Below, piece by piece: positions 60,717 through 64,000 of a DNA stretch of 64,000 nt (its first letter is position 1; the number at the start of each line of letters is the position of its first letter). This DNA is from Paraburkholderia polaris. Its GTDB lineage: Bacteria; Pseudomonadota; Gammaproteobacteria; Burkholderiales; Burkholderiaceae. The stretch covers positions 1 to 64,000 of the forward strand of contig NZ_JABBGJ010000021.1 in the NCBI RefSeq assembly GCF_012927345.1. The letters run 5' to 3'. A program made the translations under genes and the position numbers. The notes below the pieces were generated by a model. The model made no database searches and was not told the origin of the DNA. It saw only the letters and a program-made list of their open reading frames with translations.

Positions 60717-62624
60717 TTAAGCGACGCGCTTCACCGAGGATTGACCGCCGACCGCGCCGCTGGAAAGAAAGCGTTCGCGAATCGACTTGGCGATGCCCGC
60801 AGCGTCGAGACCGCACGCGGCGAGCAGCTTGGCCGGATCCCCATGATCGATGAAGCGATCCGGAAGGCCCAATTGTAGTACGGGCCGCATAACCCCACTC
60901 TCAAGCAGGGCTTCAACGCAAGCCGAACCCGCGCCGCCCATCACGCAGCCTTCTTCGACCGTGACGATGGCGTCGTGCGTTTCGGCCAGATGGCGGACCA
61001 GCTCGGCGTCCAACGGCTTCACGAAGCGCATGTTCGCCACCGTGGCGTCCAGTTGCTCGGCCGCCGCCAGCGACGGCGCAACCATCGTGCCGAATGCCAG
61101 AATCGCAATCCGCTTGCCGGCCGGTTGCGACGTTTCGCGACGGACCTCGCCCTTGCCAAGCGGCAGCGCCGTCATCTGCTTGACGGTTGCCACGCCCGTG
61201 CCAGCGCCGCGCGGATAGCGCACCGCCGTCGGGTTCGGCTGCTGCAACGCCGTGTACAGCATCTGACGGCATTCGTTTTCGTCCGATGCCGCCATCACCG
61301 TCATGTTCGGGATGCAGCGCAGGAACGCCAGATCATAAGCACCCGCGTGGGTGGCGCCGTCCGCACCGACCAGACCCGCGCGGTCGATGGCGAACACCAC
61401 CGGCAGGTTTTGCAGCGCGACGTCGTGGATCAACTGGTCGTAAGCACGTTGCAGGAAGGTCGAGTAGATCGCGACCACCGGCTTCATGCCCTCGGCAGCC
61501 AGACCGCCGGCGAACGTCACCGCGTGCTGCTCGGCGATGCCGACGTCGAAGTAGCGATCCGGGAAGCGCTTCTCGAACTCGACCATGCCCGAGCCTTCAC
61601 GCATGGCCGGCGTAATGCCGACCACGCGCGCGTCCAGCTCGGCCGCGTCGCACAACCATTCGCCGAACACCTGCGTGTAGGTTTTCTTCGACGGTGTGGT
61701 GGCCGGCTTGATGCCCTCGGCGGGGTTGAACTTGCCCGGGCCGTGGTACAGCACCGGATCGGCTTCGGCCAGTTTGTAGCCCTGGCCCTTCTTTGTCACC
61801 ACGTGCAGGAATTGCGGACCGCGCAGTTCCTTGATGTTCTGCAGCGTCGGGATCAGCGAATCGAGGTCGTGACCGTCGATCGGCCCAATGTAGTTGAAGC
61901 CGAACTCTTCGAAGAGCGTGGCCGGCACGATCATGCCCTTCGCGTGTTCTTCGAGCTTGCGCGCCAGATCGAGCATAGGCGGCGCGACGCGCAGCACACG
62001 TTCGACGCCCGCACGCGCGGCGGCGTAGAAACGGCCCGACATCAGGCGCGCCAGATGGCGATTCAACGCGCCGACCGGCGGCGAAATCGACATGTCGTTA
62101 TCGTTCAGGATGACCAGCAGCGGCACGTCGTCTTCGACGCCGGCGTTGTTCATCGCCTCAAAGGCCATGCCGGCCGTCATCGCGCCGTCGCCGATGACGG
62201 CGATGCCCGTGCGGTTCTCGCCCTGCAGCTTGCTGGCGACCGCCATGCCGAGCGCGGCCGAGATCGAGGTGCTGGAGTGCGCAGTGCCGAAGGTGTCGTA
62301 TTCCGACTCGTCGCGCTTCGGAAAGCCCGAGATGCCGCCGAGCTGACGCAGCGTGTGCATCTGGTCGCGGCGGCCCGTCAGGATCTTGTGCGGATAGGTT
62401 TGATGGCCGACGTCCCACACGATCCGGTCACGCGGCGTGTCGAACACATAGTGCAGAGCAATGGTCAACTCGACCGTGCCGAGGTTGGACGAAAGATGGC
62501 CGCCCGTCTGCGATACGCTGTCGAGCACAAAAGCACGCAACTCGTCGGCAAGCGGTTGCAATTGGCGGCGATCAAGGCGGCGCAGGGCTGCCGGGTCGTC
62601 AATGGTTTTCAGCAAGTCGTACAT
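60717..62624 (-). CDS. dxs: 1-deoxy-D-xylulose-5-phosphate synthase
   Basis: 635 aa thiamine-diphosphate enzyme joining pyruvate and glyceraldehyde-3-phosphate, the first step of the MEP isoprenoid pathway. Motifs: HQTYPHKILTGRRD, ThDP/Mg2+ site GDGAMTAGMAFEAMNN, DRAGLVGADGATHAGAYD and EEGCVMGGAGSA. The start was placed at MYDLLKTIDDP, the family start; 15 additional upstream codons are open. Operon xseB-ispA-dxs. Confidence 0.97.
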   Translation of the reverse strand: MYDLLKTIDDPAALRRLDRRQLQPLADELRAFVLDSVSQTGGHLSSNLGTVELTIALHYVFDTPRDRIVWDVGHQTYPHKILTGRRDQMHTLRQLGGISGFPKRDESEYDTFGTAHSSTSISAALGMAVASKLQGENRTGIAVIGDGAMTAGMAFEAMNNAGVEDDVPLLVILNDNDMSISPPVGALNRHLARLMSGRFYAAARAGVERVLRVAPPMLDLARKLEEHAKGMIVPATLFEEFGFNYIGPIDGHDLDSLIPTLQNIKELRGPQFLHVVTKKGQGYKLAEADPVLYHGPGKFNPAEGIKPATTPSKKTYTQVFGEWLCDAAELDARVVGITPAMREGSGMVEFEKRFPDRYFDVGIAEQHAVTFAGGLAAEGMKPVVAIYSTFLQRAYDQLIHDVALQNLPVVFAIDRAGLVGADGATHAGAYDLAFLRCIPNMTVMAASDENECRQMLYTALQQPNPTAVRYPRGAGTGVATVKQMTALPLGKGEVRRETSQPAGKRIAILAFGTMVAPSLAAAEQLDATVANMRFVKPLDAELVRHLAETHDAIVTVEEGCVMGGAGSACVEALLESGVMRPVLQLGLPDRFIDHGDPAKLLAACGLDAAGIAKSIRERFLSSGAVGGQSSVKRVA

Positions 62625-62708
62625 CGTCGTTCCATTGTAGGAAAACTTACGCGCCCGCACTTCATACATGCACCCGTAGCAAAGGTGCTCGGCGGCGGGC
62701 TTTCGCGT

Positions 62709-63590
62709 TCAGCTAACCCGGTTCACCACCAGGTCGGCCAATTCGGCAAGACGCTGCGCGCGCGCGCCAAATGGCGCAATCGCAGCGTGAGCGTCGCTGC
62801 GCAGTTGCGCTGCGAGCGCACGCGACGCATCTAGCCCAATAATCGACACGTAGGTCGGCTTGCCGTCCTTTGCGTCTTTACCTGCCGTCTTGCCAAGCGT
62901 CGCGGAATCGGTCGTGACGTCGAGAATATCGTCGACGACCTGAAACGCGAGGCCGACAGCGGCCGCATACGCGTCGAGCGAACGCATTGCGTCCGCATTC
63001 GGCGTTTCGCCCGCCAGCGCGCCCATGCGCACCGCAGCACGCAGCAAGGCGCCGGTTTTCATCCGGTGCATGGTTTCCAATTGCGCGCGCGTCAGCGTAT
63101 GGCCAACGCTCGCCAGGTCGATGGCCTGGCCGCCGCACATACCGATCGAGCCGCTCGCCAAGGCCAGTTCGCGCACGAGCGATGCCTGCTGCGCCGGCGC
63201 CAGCACGTCCGACGTCAGTGCGACGAATGCCTGCGCTTGCAGCGCGTCGCCGACCAGCAGCGCCGTGGCCTCGTCATATTTGACGTGTACCGTGGGTTTG
63301 CCGCGACGCAGCGCGTCGTCGTCCATGCAGGGCATGTCGTCGTGCACCAGCGAGTACACGTGGATCATTTCCAGCGCCGCCGCTGCCGCGTCCAGACACT
63401 CGGCGCGCGCGCCGGTCAGCTCGCCGGCCGCGTGGCACAGCAGCGGGCGCACCCGCTTGCCGCCGCCCAGCACCGCGTAGCGCATGGCTTCATGCAGTTT
63501 GGCCGGCTCGGTCGCTTCCGTGGGCAGATAGTGTTCTAGTGCCGATTCGACGCGTTCGAGTACCGAGCGTGTCCATTGTTCGAATGTCAT
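62709..63590 (-). CDS. ispA: Polyprenyl (farnesyl) diphosphate synthase
   Basis: 293 aa. First Asp-rich motif DDMPCMDDDALRRGK (Asp84, Asp85, Asp90) and second VVDDILD near residue 218; GGGKRVRPLL near 42. The residues before the first motif (SLVH) fit a C15 farnesyl-diphosphate synthase. Starts with an ATG overlapping the xseB stop (ATGA). Confidence 0.96.
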   Translation of the reverse strand: MTFEQWTRSVLERVESALEHYLPTEATEPAKLHEAMRYAVLGGGKRVRPLLCHAAGELTGARAECLDAAAAALEMIHVYSLVHDDMPCMDDDALRRGKPTVHVKYDEATALLVGDALQAQAFVALTSDVLAPAQQASLVRELALASGSIGMCGGQAIDLASVGHTLTRAQLETMHRMKTGALLRAAVRMGALAGETPNADAMRSLDAYAAAVGLAFQVVDDILDVTTDSATLGKTAGKDAKDGKPTYVSIIGLDASRALAAQLRSDAHAAIAPFGARAQRLAELADLVVNRVS

Positions 63591-63895
63591 AGGTCGTCCC
63601 CGCTTTCAGTAGCGGCTGTGCCTGCGGTATTCACGGGCAGCGGCTTGAGCGTCTCGCCATCGAGCACGCGCACCTGCTGCTCGACCTTCTCGAGCTGCTG
63701 CTGGCAAAACGCTACGAGGGCCGCACCGCGCCGGTAGGCGGTGAGCGACTCCTCGAGGCTGAGATTGCCGCTTTCCATGCGCGCGACCAGCCCTTCCAGC
63801 TCGGCCTGGGCCGCCTCGTAGTTCTCGGGCAACGGCGTGGTATCGACGCCTTCAGCAGGCGCGGCAGCAGTATCTTTCGACGCGGTCTTCGCCAT
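63587..63895 (-). CDS. xseB: Exodeoxyribonuclease VII small subunit
   Basis: About 102 aa. The core YEAAQAELEGLVARMESGNLSLEESLTAYRRGAALVAFCQQQLEKVEQQV is the XseB fold. Overlaps ispA by 4 bp, the standard xseB-ispA-dxs arrangement. The start is MAKTASKDT at 63895 or an ATG four codons earlier (63907). The final 93 bp of the window upstream of it hold its promoter region and no other gene. Confidence 0.95.
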   Translation of the reverse strand: MAKTASKDTAAAPAEGVDTTPLPENYEAAQAELEGLVARMESGNLSLEESLTAYRRGAALVAFCQQQLEKVEQQVRVLDGETLKPLPVNTAGTAATESGDDL

Positions 63896-64000
63896 GAATA
63901 GTCGCAAAATTAAAACAAGTCGGACATTCTACGGCAAAAGCGACATTTCCGATCCGCTCGCCAGCCCGCGCCCCGCCTTCGCCCTCCGTGTCCGACCCTC

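Overview
The window is high-GC DNA from a beta-proteobacterium of the family Burkholderiaceae, most likely Paraburkholderia. This rests on the 16S rRNA 5' end, the order xseB-ispA-dxs / folE2 / tsaD / rpsU-yqeY-dnaG-rpoD, the OmpC-like Burkholderia porins, pcaQ-pcaHG, and the many LysR/GntR/IclR regulators beside small catabolic cassettes. It looks chromosomal: it begins inside an rrn operon that reads off the left edge and ends in core housekeeping genes.

Layout. 1-420: start of 16S rRNA, leader and promoter. 600-9130: accessory metabolism, with a divergent aroQ-like/MHS transporter and IclR cassette, ppnP with a 2OG-Fe(II) oxygenase, and a FadR-type regulator next to a three-gene sugar-type ABC importer with matching GT-N3-AC operators. 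9131-16800: an eroded accessory zone with a class V aminotransferase, RidA, LysR, a bicupin protein, SET-domain pseudogenes, a small lipoprotein and several families of degenerate repeats. 16830-22292: glyoxylate/TCA genes aceA (-) and acnB (+), which share a 12-14 bp palindrome upstream and enclose a secreted ribonuclease-fold protein lacking its catalytic residues. 22300-25290: repeats (including an inverted copy of sequence from 11 kb) and a low-complexity secreted protein.

25290-35290: amino-acid and aromatic catabolism. A YdiJ-like FAD/Fe-S dehydrogenase and an HglS-like DUF1338 enzyme probably form a 2-oxoadipate to D-2-hydroxyglutarate to 2-oxoglutarate route (lysine degradation). They are followed by hppD (tyrosine), a 12 x 9 bp tandem repeat, and pcaQ with pcaHG (protocatechuate). 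35600-49150: an H-NS-like small protein, a LysE exporter, a cold-shock protein, an acyl-CoA ligase with a divergent Crp/Fnr regulator, a chemoreceptor, a transposase fragment, two convergent porins, and LysR beside a CaiB CoA-transferase. 49450-51464: DUF485 protein and acetate symporter ActP.

51479-64000: conserved core. A tRNA with anticodon CAU has an unexpected class II variable arm and sits beside rpoD. Then come rpoD, dnaG, yqeY, rpsU, a flavoprotein, tsaD, folE2, dxs, ispA and xseB. The 318 bp between folE2 and dxs is hairpin-rich and holds a 22-codon frame with a strong ribosome binding site on the opposite strand.

I found no CRISPR array, prophage or complete insertion sequence. The observations most worth following are the CAU class II-like tRNA, the catalytically stripped RNase, the shared aceA/acnB palindrome, the folE2-dxs intergenic structure and the 178 bp inverted duplication.
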